A program made the translations under genes and the position numbers. Of a stretch of 11,090 nucleotides of DNA, positions 1-7,472 are shown piece after piece. This DNA is from Oscillospiraceae bacterium (GTDB taxonomy: Bacteria > Bacillota > Clostridia > Oscillospirales > Oscillospiraceae): positions 1 to 11,090 of the forward strand of contig JAHHRR010000053.1 in assembly GCA_020025655.1 (NCBI GenBank). The letters are read 5' to 3'. Below the pieces are notes generated by a model. It made no database searches. It saw only the letters and a program-made list of their open reading frames with translations, and had not been told where the DNA came from. Each line of letters opens with the position of its first letter. Positions within the stretch are counted from its first letter, which is position 1.

Positions 1-1023
1 GCACTTGTACTTGCTATGGTTTGTGTTCTTTCACTGGCTGCATGCGGTCAGAGCGAAGCTACTAAGCCTGAAGCAGACAAAAACGATGATGGGGCTGTAA
101 AGCCTATCGTTTACAAAGTTTCCTGCGGTGTTGCAGATTCTCACTTTGAAGTTGCAGCTCTCAAAGAGATGGAGAAGTATGTTGAGGAAGCTACCAACGG
201 CTCTATCGACATTCAGATTTATCCCAATAACCAATTGGGCGAAGACAAGGAAGGTCTTGAGCTGAATCAGCAGGGTGTTGTTCAGATGTGCCCCAGCGGA
301 ACTGGAGTTCTCTGTAACTTCGAGCCTAGCTTCAACTTTTTCTCCAGCCCTTACCTGTTTAAGAACTATGATCAACTGAACGAAGTTCTAAGCGGTGAGT
401 GGGGCGACGCTTTGCTGGCAACTCTGGATGACACAGGTTTCCTTGGACTGGGCTTTGGCTCTCTTGGCTTTACCTGCCTCTCCAACAACGTTCACCCCAT
501 AGTTAATGCTGAGGATATCAAAGGCCTCAAGATCCGTGCAGTTTCTAACGCACAGCTGGTTGAATTCTGGACTGCTGTCGGTGCAAACCCCGTAGCAATG
601 CCTTTCGGTGATGTTTACGCAGGTCTGCAGCAGGGGGTTATCGACGGTCAGTACAACGCCTTAACAACCATCTATGCAAGCCAGTTCCACGAAGTACAGA
701 AGTACATATCCAAAACCATGGATATTCCCTCTTTGGTTGTCTTCTGCGTATCCAAGGATGCATTCAACGGCCTGACTCAAGAACAGCAGACTGCTATCCG
801 CGAAGGCGTAAAGATTGCTTGTGATTACATGAATACAAAGGTTGTCGAAGAAAACGCTGCAGCTGAAAAGGCGATCCTCGAGACCGGCAAGACCGAAATT
901 AACGAAGTTTCTGATGAGACTAAGACCGCTCTATTTGAGAAAGGCTACGATGTCATAGAAAAGTACGGTAAACAGTCCAATGAAGAGCTGTTTAATATGC
1001 TCATGGAAATTCTGGGTTATTAA
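1..1023 (+). CDS. dctP: TRAP transporter solute-binding lipoprotein (DctP family), 5' end cut by the window edge
   Basis: Extracytoplasmic binding protein that captures a carboxylate ligand and delivers it to the DctQ/DctM membrane subunits encoded next. The frame is open from base 1 (ALVLAM...), so the ATG at 16 lies inside the signal peptide and the true start is upstream of the window. A hydrophobic stretch ends in the lipobox LAAC followed by GQSE, so the mature protein should be a lipid-anchored lipoprotein, as expected in a Gram-positive cell. Family signatures are YPNNQLGEDKEG near the N-terminus, LKIRAVSN with the arginine (codon 535-537) that normally salt-bridges the ligand carboxylate, and NPVAMPFGDVYAGLQQGVIDG. 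About 335 visible residues match the usual length. The ligand cannot be read from the sequence. The neighbouring genes point to an organic or sugar acid. Confidence 0.93.
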   Translation, partial: ALVLAMVCVLSLAACGQSEATKPEADKNDDGAVKPIVYKVSCGVADSHFEVAALKEMEKYVEEATNGSIDIQIYPNNQLGEDKEGLELNQQGVVQMCPSGTGVLCNFEPSFNFFSSPYLFKNYDQLNEVLSGEWGDALLATLDDTGFLGLGFGSLGFTCLSNNVHPIVNAEDIKGLKIRAVSNAQLVEFWTAVGANPVAMPFGDVYAGLQQGVIDGQYNALTTIYASQFHEVQKYISKTMDIPSLVVFCVSKDAFNGLTQEQQTAIREGVKIACDYMNTKVVEENAAAEKAILETGKTEINEVSDETKTALFEKGYDVIEKYGKQSNEELFNMLMEILGY

Positions 1024-1055
1024 TCTAAATACTTATTTTTAAGCCATAGCGCCAT

Positions 1056-1090
1056 GTCAGAGGAACCGAATCAAAGCGGTTCTTCTGACA
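1056..1090 (+). terminator. Hairpin after dctP, possible attenuator or 3'-end stabiliser
   Basis: A 13-bp stem (1056-1068 with 1077-1089, one G-T pair) closes an 8-nt loop 33 bases after the dctP stop codon. It is followed by AAAAATTTT rather than a pure T run. It may be a leaky terminator or a stabilising 3' hairpin that raises binding-protein mRNA over the membrane subunits. This role is inferred from position. Confidence 0.55.
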
Positions 1091-1216
1091 AAAATTTTAT
1101 ACTAACGTTCTGCCTGTATGTAATGTTATGAAGATTTACTACAGAAAATGACCTCTACCGCAAAATGTAAAAGGTGTTCACAAGATAAAATGACACTTTA
1201 GTTTTCCATTGAAATC

Positions 1217-1249
1217 AAAATACTAGTGGAGTGTTCCACCTGTATTTTT
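1217..1249 (+). terminator. Second hairpin in the dctP-dctQ gap, terminator-like
   Basis: The outer arms AAAATAC/GTATTTT (7 bp) and inner arms GTGGA/TCCAC (5 bp) are separated by a 2x2 internal loop and close a GTGT tetraloop. The 3' arm runs into TTTTT (1245-1249), the usual shape of an A-T-flanked intrinsic terminator. The 345-bp gap between dctP and dctQ contains no credible ORF. It holds this hairpin, the one at 1056-1090 and the inverted repeat at 1337-1352. Confidence 0.5.
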
Positions 1250-1336
1250 ATTACATACTTTTTTGATAATTAGAAAAAGCGTGACTTAGAAGATAATTGT
1301 CAGTTATTTTAAAATATTGACTTTTATCACCAAATT

Positions 1337-1352
1337 TATACTGAAAAGTATA
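1337..1352. promoter_or_regulatory. Perfect inverted repeat TATACT-gaaa-AGTATA in front of dctQ
   Basis: Two 6-base arms separated by 4 bases lie immediately upstream of the dctQ ribosome binding site. They could form an operator or a small mRNA hairpin. TATACT could also serve as a -10 element, but the nearest -35-like TTGACT (1317-1322) is only 14 bases away, so a promoter here is weakly supported. Confidence 0.35.
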
Positions 1353-1368
1353 GAGAGGATTTTTACTT

Positions 1369-1848
1369 ATGAAAAAAATTGTAAAAAACGCGGACGTTAT
1401 CGTATCCTGTTTTCTGCTTGTTGTGATAACTGTTTTAGCTTTTCTTCAGGTTCTGTTCCGCTTCGTGCTGAACCTGCCCCTAAGTTGGACTGAAGAGCTC
1501 ATTCGGTTTGCCGTTATTTCCCTGATTTACATCAGCACCATTTACTCAATACGTACCAGAAGTGTTATCCGTGTTGAGATTCTCGATATGGCCATAAAAG
1601 GAAAAGTAAAGAATGTTATTGACATACTTATCAACATTTTTTCTGCAGGCATTATGGGCTATATGTCTTACCTTAGCACTTCTCTTGTAAGCAATGCAGT
1701 CTTTGTTAATCAAAGATCCGCAGCAATGAACATGCCTATCGCCATAATGTACGGTGTAGAGTGTGCCTGCTTTGCTCTTATGAGCCTTGCCTTTATCTCT
1801 CTCATTATCGAAGACATAAAAAAACTTATTGGAGGAAATAAAGAATGA
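1369..1848 (+). CDS. dctQ: TRAP transporter small permease subunit (DctQ family)
   Basis: Small membrane subunit that associates with the large subunit DctM and is required for ligand uptake. At 159 residues it has the usual DctQ size. Four hydrophobic segments are visible at about 8-33, 45-62, 82-104 and 123-147. The family motif QVLFRFVLNLPLSWTEELIRF spans the end of the first helix and the start of the second. The ATG is preceded by GAGAGG with a 10-base spacer. The stop codon overlaps the start of dctM (ATGA at 1845-1848), indicating translational coupling. The unusual point is the 345-bp hairpin-containing gap from dctP, whereas TRAP genes are often packed closely. Confidence 0.93.
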   Translation: MKKIVKNADVIVSCFLLVVITVLAFLQVLFRFVLNLPLSWTEELIRFAVISLIYISTIYSIRTRSVIRVEILDMAIKGKVKNVIDILINIFSAGIMGYMSYLSTSLVSNAVFVNQRSAAMNMPIAIMYGVECACFALMSLAFISLIIEDIKKLIGGNKE

Positions 1849-3128
1849 GTGCATTATATTCGTTCATCATATTTTTGGTATTGACCTTCCTTGGTGTTCC
1901 TGTAGCAGTTTCTCTGGGCGCGTGCACTCTTGCTTTTGCCTTCTTTCTTGACGTTCCTCTTACTGTTGTTGCACAGTCTGCATACACCGGTATCGACAGC
2001 TTTACTTACATAGCCATTCCTCTCTTCATTCTTGTTGGTAATCTGATGGAGACCGGCGGTCTGTCCAAGCGCCTGTGTAACTTTGCTGCCAGCCTTCTCA
2101 AGAAGGTTCCTGGTAAGCTCGGTTCTATTATGGTTGCCTCCTGTGCATTCTTCGGTGCAATCAGTGGCTCTGCCAGTGCAACAACTGCTTCTATAGGTGG
2201 AATGATGGTCCCTGAAATGGTAGAACACAAGTACTCCAAGGGTTACTCAGGTGCATTGGCCGCTGTTGCGGGTACTCTGGGTGCAATGATTCCACCTTCT
2301 ATTGTTATGGTTATTTACGCTATGGCCGCCGAAGTTTCTGTCACCGATATGTTCATGGCAGGCTTCTTCCCTGGCATCATAATGGCTCTTGCGCTTATGG
2401 TTGCAAACACCGTATACGCATTTTTCACCCATACTGATATTGCAACTAAGGAGGATAAGTTCTCCATCAAAGAAGTAGGCAAGACTTTCTGGGAGGCAAA
2501 GTGGGCTCTTCTCACTCCGGTTATTATCCTTGGCGGTATCTACAGTGGTATTTTCACCGCAACTGAGTGCGCTGTTATTGCTACCATCTACGCTTTCATA
2601 GTCGGTAAGTTCATATACAAAGAACTCTCATGGAAAGACACAGCTAAAGCACTTGCCAAGACTTGTAAGACTGTCGGCGGCATTCTCATAATTGTTGCTA
2701 TGGCTATTGCGCTTGGTAAACTTCTTACCATCAGCCAGACCACCAATTTAATTCAGGAGTTCATCCTTTCACGCACACAGAATCCAACAATTATTATGCT
2801 GATAATCATACTGATTGTTTTTATAGCTGGCATGTTTATTGACTCCGCACCTATCATTTTAATCATCACACCTTTGTTCTTACCCATACTGAAGACACTT
2901 GGCGTTTCTCCTGTGCATTTTGGTATTGTCATGACCCTCGGATGCATGATGGCAAACGTCACTCCTCCTGTCGGTGTTAACCTTTACATTGCTATGGGTA
3001 TTGCAGATGTAGATATTGTCACAATAATGAAGTACACTGTCCCTCTGATTCTTGTATTCATGGCAACCTATATTCTTATTATGCTTGTTCCTGAGATTTC
3101 TCTGTTCCTGCCTAACTTACTTGCTTAA
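1845..3128 (+). CDS. dctM: TRAP transporter large permease subunit (DctM family)
   Basis: Ion-coupled transport subunit of the TRAP system, in the cytoplasmic membrane. At 427 residues it matches the usual DctM length and is hydrophobic along nearly all of it. Characteristic stretches are FLGVPVAVSLG near the N-terminus, the glycine/serine-rich GAISGSASATTASIGGMMVPEM (about 104-125), FTATECAV (about 237-245), and TPPVGVNLYIAMGIA near the C-terminus. GGAGG lies 9 bases before the ATG, inside the end of dctQ, with a 4-base overlap. The next gene starts 14 bases after the stop, so dctQ, dctM and the amidohydrolase gene are probably one transcript. Confidence 0.95.
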   Translation: MSALYSFIIFLVLTFLGVPVAVSLGACTLAFAFFLDVPLTVVAQSAYTGIDSFTYIAIPLFILVGNLMETGGLSKRLCNFAASLLKKVPGKLGSIMVASCAFFGAISGSASATTASIGGMMVPEMVEHKYSKGYSGALAAVAGTLGAMIPPSIVMVIYAMAAEVSVTDMFMAGFFPGIIMALALMVANTVYAFFTHTDIATKEDKFSIKEVGKTFWEAKWALLTPVIILGGIYSGIFTATECAVIATIYAFIVGKFIYKELSWKDTAKALAKTCKTVGGILIIVAMAIALGKLLTISQTTNLIQEFILSRTQNPTIIMLIIILIVFIAGMFIDSAPIILIITPLFLPILKTLGVSPVHFGIVMTLGCMMANVTPPVGVNLYIAMGIADVDIVTIMKYTVPLILVFMATYILIMLVPEISLFLPNLLA

Positions 3129-3142
3129 TGAGGTGAAAAATA

Positions 3143-4372
3143 ATGAAAAAGTATGAATTTATACTGAAAAATGGGCGTGTAATAGATCCACTCAATGAGA
3201 TTGATGCTGCTATGGATATAGCCGTAGCAGGTGGCAAAATTGAAAAAGTAGATAAAGATATTAACCCTGCAGATGCTGAAAAAGTTTATGACATGACCGG
3301 CCTTATAGTCACTCCCGGTCTTGTAGACGCTCATGTACACTGCTACTACACAACCAATATGCCACAGGCATGGTGCGGTGACTACAGTTTACAGCCTGAT
3401 TACTTTAATTTCCCTGCTGGCGTCACTACAATGGTTGACGTTGGCTCCTCAGGCAGCTTCAACTTTGATCATTTCAGAGCTACTGTCATTGAGCGTGCAA
3501 AAACCCGTATCTTTGCTCTGCTGAACATTGCGGACTACGGTATGTCATCATTATACGTAGAGCAGTTCCCCAAAAAGAATGATTTCGATTCCTTTATTCA
3601 CTGTGCTGAAAAAAACAGTGATATAATTAAAGGTATTAAAATTGCTCACTACTGGGGCCCCAACTGGGACGATCTGGATTATGCAAAGCGCTGCCAGAAA
3701 GTCATTAATAAACCTATCATGGTAGACTTTGGCGTATTCAAGAAGGAGAGACCTTATGATGAACTGGTAATGGAGAGATTGGATAAGGGGGATATCTCTA
3801 CTCACTGCTTCCGTTCATCAGTTCCCGTCTTGGACGAAAACGGCAAAGTTTATGATTACTTATACCGTGCAAGAGAAAGAGGTATTTACTTTGATATCGG
3901 CCACGGTTGCGCAAGCTTTATGATGCGCAACGGTGTTCCTGCTATGCGTCAGGGCTTCCTCCCAGACAGCATCTCCACTGACTTACATGCTCTGAGTGTA
4001 AATGGCACTGCAATAGACATGGCAAACTTGCTGTCCAAGATGCTGGCCTGCTGTGATATGCCTCTCATTGAGCTTTTCAGGCGTGCAACTGTTAACCCCG
4101 CCAAGATGCTCAATTTAGGAAACATCGGTAACCTGTCTGTAGGCACTGAGGCTGACATTGCAGTTTGGAATATGCGTACAGGTCAGTTTGGCTACCAGGA
4201 TATGTCAGGAGGCAAGATCGTCGGCGACCGCAAGTTGGAGTGCGAAATGACCTTCCGCGCCGGCGAAATCGTATGGGATCTAAATGCAAGAGCCGGAGTT
4301 CCCTTTGAAGAGCTTCCCGCACTCTACGGATTTGACCCAGAAGCAGAAGACTACGTAATTCCCACTCGCTGA
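3143..4372 (+). CDS. Amidohydrolase-superfamily metallo-hydrolase (COG3964, EF_0837/AHA_3915-like deacylase)
   Basis: Predicted cytoplasmic metal-dependent hydrolase of 409 residues, with a small N-terminal beta-sandwich part (FILKNGRVIDPLNE) and a TIM barrel. Visible superfamily elements are TPGLVDAHVH with HxH at 64/66, the bridging lysine K166 in GIKI, H221 in STHCF, and the catalytic aspartate D280 in STDLH. The position expected to hold the strand-5 metal-ligand His (PVMVH in many relatives) is D195 (PIMVDFG). These proteins are often misannotated as dihydroorotase. From memory, a few characterised COG3964 members hydrolyse O- or N-acyl groups next to a carboxylate. Relatives sit beside SelA-like lyases in D-glucosaminate loci, as here. 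Deacylation of an imported N-acyl amino acid or sugar acid is inferred, not shown. A TGAGGTGA site precedes the ATG. Confidence 0.85.
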   Translation: MKKYEFILKNGRVIDPLNEIDAAMDIAVAGGKIEKVDKDINPADAEKVYDMTGLIVTPGLVDAHVHCYYTTNMPQAWCGDYSLQPDYFNFPAGVTTMVDVGSSGSFNFDHFRATVIERAKTRIFALLNIADYGMSSLYVEQFPKKNDFDSFIHCAEKNSDIIKGIKIAHYWGPNWDDLDYAKRCQKVINKPIMVDFGVFKKERPYDELVMERLDKGDISTHCFRSSVPVLDENGKVYDYLYRARERGIYFDIGHGCASFMMRNGVPAMRQGFLPDSISTDLHALSVNGTAIDMANLLSKMLACCDMPLIELFRRATVNPAKMLNLGNIGNLSVGTEADIAVWNMRTGQFGYQDMSGGKIVGDRKLECEMTFRAGEIVWDLNARAGVPFEELPALYGFDPEAEDYVIPTR

Positions 4373-4391
4373 TTTATCAGCGTCAGTTTTT
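4367..4391 (+). terminator. Small hairpin spanning the amidohydrolase stop codon, followed by TTTTT
   Basis: CGCTGA-ttta-TCAGCG forms a 6-bp stem that includes the TGA stop. It is followed by TCAG and then TTTTT (4387-4391). It is too short for a strong terminator but could cause partial termination or pausing before the SelA-like gene. Confidence 0.3.
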
Positions 4392-4409
4392 GGATAGGAG
4401 ATAAAATTT

Positions 4410-5543
4410 ATGAGCGATATTTATGATGAGCTAGGTGTAAAGAAGCTTGTCAACTGTGCTGGTACATACACCATAGTCGGCGGTTCGAGAATGTCCGATG
4501 AATCTCTTCAGGCTATGGCAGAAGCCGCACATAATCATGTAACCATCCGCGAGATGCAGGCTGCTGTTCACCGCAAAATTGCTGAGCTTACTCACAACGA
4601 GGATGCCGTTATTACTGCAGGTGCCATTGTTGGCATCTACCTGTGTATGGCAGGCTGTGTTTCCAAGAAATTTGGCAAGCCTCTTAAGCATATCAGCAAG
4701 GAAGAAATTGCTAAGTCTGAAGTAATCATGTTCCGTGCCCACAGAAACCCATATGACAGAGGTTTGGAGCTTTTAGGTGTAAAGGTTGTAGAACTAGGGT
4801 ATCCCAACAACATCGATATAGTAGACGAGGCTACCCTTGAGAATGCTATCAACGATAGAACCGTTGGTCTCCTGTACCTGCCAACCACCAATGGAGGATG
4901 GGTTCCTCCCGGAGCTCTGGAAATTCAGAAGACCATCGATATCTGCAAAAAACATAATATTCCTGTGGTAGTTGATGCAGCTGCCCAGTTGCCTCCTCGT
5001 TCCAACCTCTGGAGATTTACTGAGGAAATGGGAGCCTCTGCTGTTGCATTTAGCGGCGGCAAGGATCTGAGAGGCCCTCAAACCACAGGTGTAGTTTTGG
5101 GCAAAACCGAGTTACTTCGTTGGGTCAACGAGAACAACTTCCCAAACTACGGCATTGGACGTATGCACAAAGTAGGCAGAGAAGAGCTTGCAGGTATTTA
5201 CACTGCTGTAAAGCAGTATATGGAAGTGGACGAAGAGGCACGCCTCGCAGAGGCCGAAGAAATGGTTTCCATGTTCACTTCTGCATTCGGGCCTTCCGAT
5301 GCTTTTCACTTTGAGCGTGCTTATCCCAACGAAGCAGGTCAGCCCCTCCCCAGAGCAAAACTCATAATCCACAAGGATGGTTTGCAGGCTGAGGGTCTGC
5401 GCGATCGTCTTTACAATAAAGAAAGAGCAATTTTTTCTATGGTAGAGAACGGTTTTCTGTATGTTAACCCCTACACTATAAGCATGGAAGAGGCTAACTA
5501 CATTCTTGATGTTTACAAAGAATTTAACAAGGAAGAGATGTGA
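4410..5543 (+). CDS. SelA-like PLP-dependent lyase (D-glucosaminate-6-phosphate ammonia-lyase-like)
   Basis: Fold-type I PLP enzyme of 377 residues, related to selenocysteine synthase SelA but in the shorter group that includes DgaE, which converts D-glucosaminate-6-phosphate to 2-keto-3-deoxygluconate-6-phosphate plus ammonia. Visible features are the N-terminal YDELGVKKLVNCAGTYT (typical of this group), the PLP-ring aspartate D189 in VVVDAAAQLPP, and the Schiff-base lysine K218 in FSGGKDLRGPQTTG. It is too short for a true SelA (about 460 residues), and no selenocysteine genes are nearby. AGGAG lies 9 bases before the ATG, and RidA follows after 6 bases. With an unphosphorylating TRAP importer and a downstream KDG kinase, a non-phosphorylated 2-amino-2-deoxy sugar acid is a likely substrate type. 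Related enzymes acting on other amino acids cannot be excluded. Confidence 0.85.
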   Translation: MSDIYDELGVKKLVNCAGTYTIVGGSRMSDESLQAMAEAAHNHVTIREMQAAVHRKIAELTHNEDAVITAGAIVGIYLCMAGCVSKKFGKPLKHISKEEIAKSEVIMFRAHRNPYDRGLELLGVKVVELGYPNNIDIVDEATLENAINDRTVGLLYLPTTNGGWVPPGALEIQKTIDICKKHNIPVVVDAAAQLPPRSNLWRFTEEMGASAVAFSGGKDLRGPQTTGVVLGKTELLRWVNENNFPNYGIGRMHKVGREELAGIYTAVKQYMEVDEEARLAEAEEMVSMFTSAFGPSDAFHFERAYPNEAGQPLPRAKLIIHKDGLQAEGLRDRLYNKERAIFSMVENGFLYVNPYTISMEEANYILDVYKEFNKEEM

Positions 5544-5549
5544 CTTATT

Positions 5550-5930
5550 ATGAAAAAAATCCCTGAAGGTGCAAAGCAGCATACCACTGCAGGCCCATAT
5601 TCCCCTGTTCTTGAAGTTTCCGATTTTAAAAAGTTAGTAGTTATATCCGGTCAGGCTCCCCTCGATATGGAAGGCAATCTTATGGGCGATACTATCGAAG
5701 AACAGACACTATACACCCTGAAAAACTGTGAAGAGCAGCTTAAGCGTGCAGGCTGCACTTTTGAAGACGTATTTAAGGTAAATGCATATATGGCAGATCT
5801 GGACGAATGGCCCAGATTCAATGTTGTATACCGCGAGCATATGCCTGAACCCTTCCCTGTACGTACCGCAATAGGCACTTCTCTCTTACAGAATTTTAAA
5901 ATAGAAATTGAGATGTGGGCCGCAAAATAA
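5550..5930 (+). CDS. RidA-family reactive enamine/imine deaminase
   Basis: Trimeric cytoplasmic RidA/YjgF-family protein of 126 residues, the normal length. RidA enzymes hydrolyse reactive enamine/imine intermediates released by PLP-dependent dehydratases and lyases. The conserved AGPYSPV (14-20), ISGQAPLD (32-39), the catalytic arginine R105 in PFPVRTAIG, and the acidic residue near the C-terminus (IEIE, 118-121) are all present, so this looks like an active deaminase rather than an Arg-less paralogue. It starts 6 bases after the SelA-like gene with only a weak AAGGAAGAG site, which suggests translational coupling. The position right behind a PLP lyase gene supports a dedicated partner role, by inference. 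Confidence 0.93.
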   Translation: MKKIPEGAKQHTTAGPYSPVLEVSDFKKLVVISGQAPLDMEGNLMGDTIEEQTLYTLKNCEEQLKRAGCTFEDVFKVNAYMADLDEWPRFNVVYREHMPEPFPVRTAIGTSLLQNFKIEIEMWAAK

Positions 5931-5942
5931 ATATTTTATTAT

Positions 5943-5971
5943 TTGAATTTTAATACTATTAGTGCTATAAT
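5943..5971 (+). promoter_or_regulatory. Sigma-A-type promoter of the GntR-family gene
   Basis: TTGAAT (5943-5948), a 17-base spacer and a perfect TATAAT (5966-5971) give a predicted transcript start near 5978, about 27 bases before the ATG at 6005. The spacer contains the small inverted repeat ACTA-t-TAGT (5955-5963), a possible autoregulatory site. No GC-rich terminator separates this from ridA, so read-through may also reach gntR. Confidence 0.75.
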
Positions 5972-6004
5972 TACGTGCATTACAGTTTGCTTCGGAGGGT
6001 ATCT

Positions 6005-6682
6005 ATGGCTATATCAAGGTCTAACAAAGCAGAAGAGGTTTATTCATATATCAAGAACCAGATTCTTTCAGGAACATGGAATGAAGGCGAACGCTTGAAC
6101 GATTCCCTGCTATCTGAGCAGATCGGTGTAAGCCGTACATCTGTAAGAGAAGCTTTGTTCCGCCTTGTTGAGTCAGGTGTAGTTGACAAGGAATACTGGA
6201 AAGGATATTTTATCAAAGAAGTGACAGATGATATGGTCTCGGATTTGATAGATCTGCGTATAACCTTAGAGTCAGCAAGCATGAGGAACTTTGTTAAAGA
6301 GTTTACTTATGAAACAATAGATAAGCTTCAGAAAATAATTGATGATTCCCGAGTTTATCTGGAAAAAGGTCAATACGTAGACTACCTTTCTACTGACTAT
6401 TCCTTCCATGAAACCATCTATCACAATCAGCATAATCAGTACATTATATCTGCCTTGGATAATCTTCAGTTAGTTATACATATGGTTAGACGTAAATCCA
6501 TGGGTACGGATAAAGCCTTTATTGAGACTGCACAAAACTCCATAAAGTGGCATCAAAAAATACTGGATGCGATAAAGGCCAGAGATGTTGATGAATCCAT
6601 CTCCGTATTGGTTGCACATCTCAAAGCACATCAGAATGAAGCAAAGAGTCATATTCATCATAAATCTGAAACTATCGACTGA
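6005..6682 (+). CDS. GntR-family transcriptional regulator, FadR subfamily (FCD domain)
   Basis: DNA-binding regulator of 225 residues. The N-terminal winged helix-turn-helix (about 8-70) has the family pattern ILSGTWNEGERLNDSLLSEQIGVSRTSVREALFRLVESGVV. The C-terminal all-helical FCD effector domain (about 78-215) carries the usual metal/ligand residues D131 and H135 (DYSFH), H183 (WHQKILDAI) and H205 or H209. The open frame extends upstream to a GTG at 5975, but that codon lies within or just past the promoter. The ATG at 6005 has CGGAGGG 6 to 7 bases before it and is the better start. FCD regulators of this kind commonly sense the sugar acid or organic acid handled by adjacent genes, so it probably controls the TRAP/amidohydrolase/lyase cluster and the following RraA-like gene. 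Confidence 0.92.
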   Translation: MAISRSNKAEEVYSYIKNQILSGTWNEGERLNDSLLSEQIGVSRTSVREALFRLVESGVVDKEYWKGYFIKEVTDDMVSDLIDLRITLESASMRNFVKEFTYETIDKLQKIIDDSRVYLEKGQYVDYLSTDYSFHETIYHNQHNQYIISALDNLQLVIHMVRRKSMGTDKAFIETAQNSIKWHQKILDAIKARDVDESISVLVAHLKAHQNEAKSHIHHKSETID

Positions 6683-6738
6683 TGTACAATTGCCTCATAT
6701 ATTAGACATATAAATAAATCTATAGGAGATATTCTAAA

Positions 6739-7428
6739 TTGAATACATGGAATAGTGATTCTGAGCTTTTTCAAATGATGAAGGAAACCCTTTATACTGC
6801 TGTTGTGGGTGACATCATGGATACTCTGGGCTATATCCACCAGTTTATGCCATCTAATATTCGTCCTTTGAAGGACGACATGGTTCTGGCAGGACGTGCT
6901 ATGACTGTTCTTGAGGCTGACATAAGTAATGAACATGAGAAGCTCGGTGATCCTAGGCTTACAGCTCCTTTCGGTATAATGTTTGAGGCTTTAGATGATC
7001 TTAAAGAGAACGAAGTTTATGTGTGCTCCGGTTCTTCCTACAATTATGCAGTTGCAGGCGAACTAATGGCTACAAGAGCAAAAGCACTTAACGCTGCCGG
7101 ATTTGCAGTAAACGGATTTATTCGTGACACCAAGGGTCTCCTCAACATGGATATACCTGTTTTCAGCACAGGAAGCTATGCACAGGATCAAGGTGTCCGA
7201 GGTAGGGTTATTGCTTACCGAGTACCCATATGTATGGGAAATTTAACAATAAATCCTGGTGATATTATCTTCGGAGATATTGACGGTGTTCTAGTAATTC
7301 CACAGGAGATTGAAAACGAAGTTATCACCAAGGCTTATGATAAGGTTTGCGGCGAACATACGGTGGCAGAAGCAATCCGTAACGGAATGTCCACTCAGGA
7401 AGCTTTTAAAACTTTCGGTATCATGTAA
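6739..7428 (+). CDS. RraA-like / HMG-CHA aldolase-family protein
   Basis: Protein of 229 residues in the family that includes 4-hydroxy-4-methyl-2-oxoglutarate aldolase, oxaloacetate decarboxylases and the RNase E regulator RraA. Visible features are TAVVGDIMDTLG near the N-terminus (typical 'v.DaLd..G' element), GELMATRAKALNAAGFAVNGFIRD with R129 and D130 (substrate-binding Arg and metal-ligand Asp of the aldolases), and GDIIFGDIDGVLVIP near the end. An RNase E regulator role is unlikely in Bacillota; a divalent-metal lyase or decarboxylase acting on a 2-keto acid is more likely, substrate unknown. The start is TTG at 6739, with GGAG 10 bases upstream and no in-frame ATG nearby before residue 13. 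It lies 56 bases after gntR with no evident terminator between, so it is probably co-transcribed. Confidence 0.85.
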   Translation: MNTWNSDSELFQMMKETLYTAVVGDIMDTLGYIHQFMPSNIRPLKDDMVLAGRAMTVLEADISNEHEKLGDPRLTAPFGIMFEALDDLKENEVYVCSGSSYNYAVAGELMATRAKALNAAGFAVNGFIRDTKGLLNMDIPVFSTGSYAQDQGVRGRVIAYRVPICMGNLTINPGDIIFGDIDGVLVIPQEIENEVITKAYDKVCGEHTVAEAIRNGMSTQEAFKTFGIM

Positions 7429-7472
7429 ATCTTCTTTTACAGCCTATTAAATTTCATATTCGGACTCTGCTG

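Noticed and set aside
16..18. ATG at 16 as the dctP start codon
   Set aside because: The frame is open to base 1 with hydrophobic signal-peptide residues, and no ribosome binding site precedes this ATG. It is internal.
31..375. Overlapping antisense frames of 60-156 codons throughout the cluster, for example this one and 5112-5582 minus
   Set aside because: They lie antisense to well-supported genes, lack ribosome binding sites and resemble no protein family.
1317..1342. TTGACT...TATACT as a dctQ promoter
   Set aside because: The spacer is only 14 bases. The alternative -35 TATTGA with 16 bases matches poorly. It is mentioned only as a possibility under the inverted repeat.
5975..5977. GTG at 5975 as the start of the GntR gene
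   Set aside because: It lies four bases after the perfect -10 box, essentially at the transcript start, so it could not be preceded by an RBS. The ATG at 6005 has GGAGG at good spacing.
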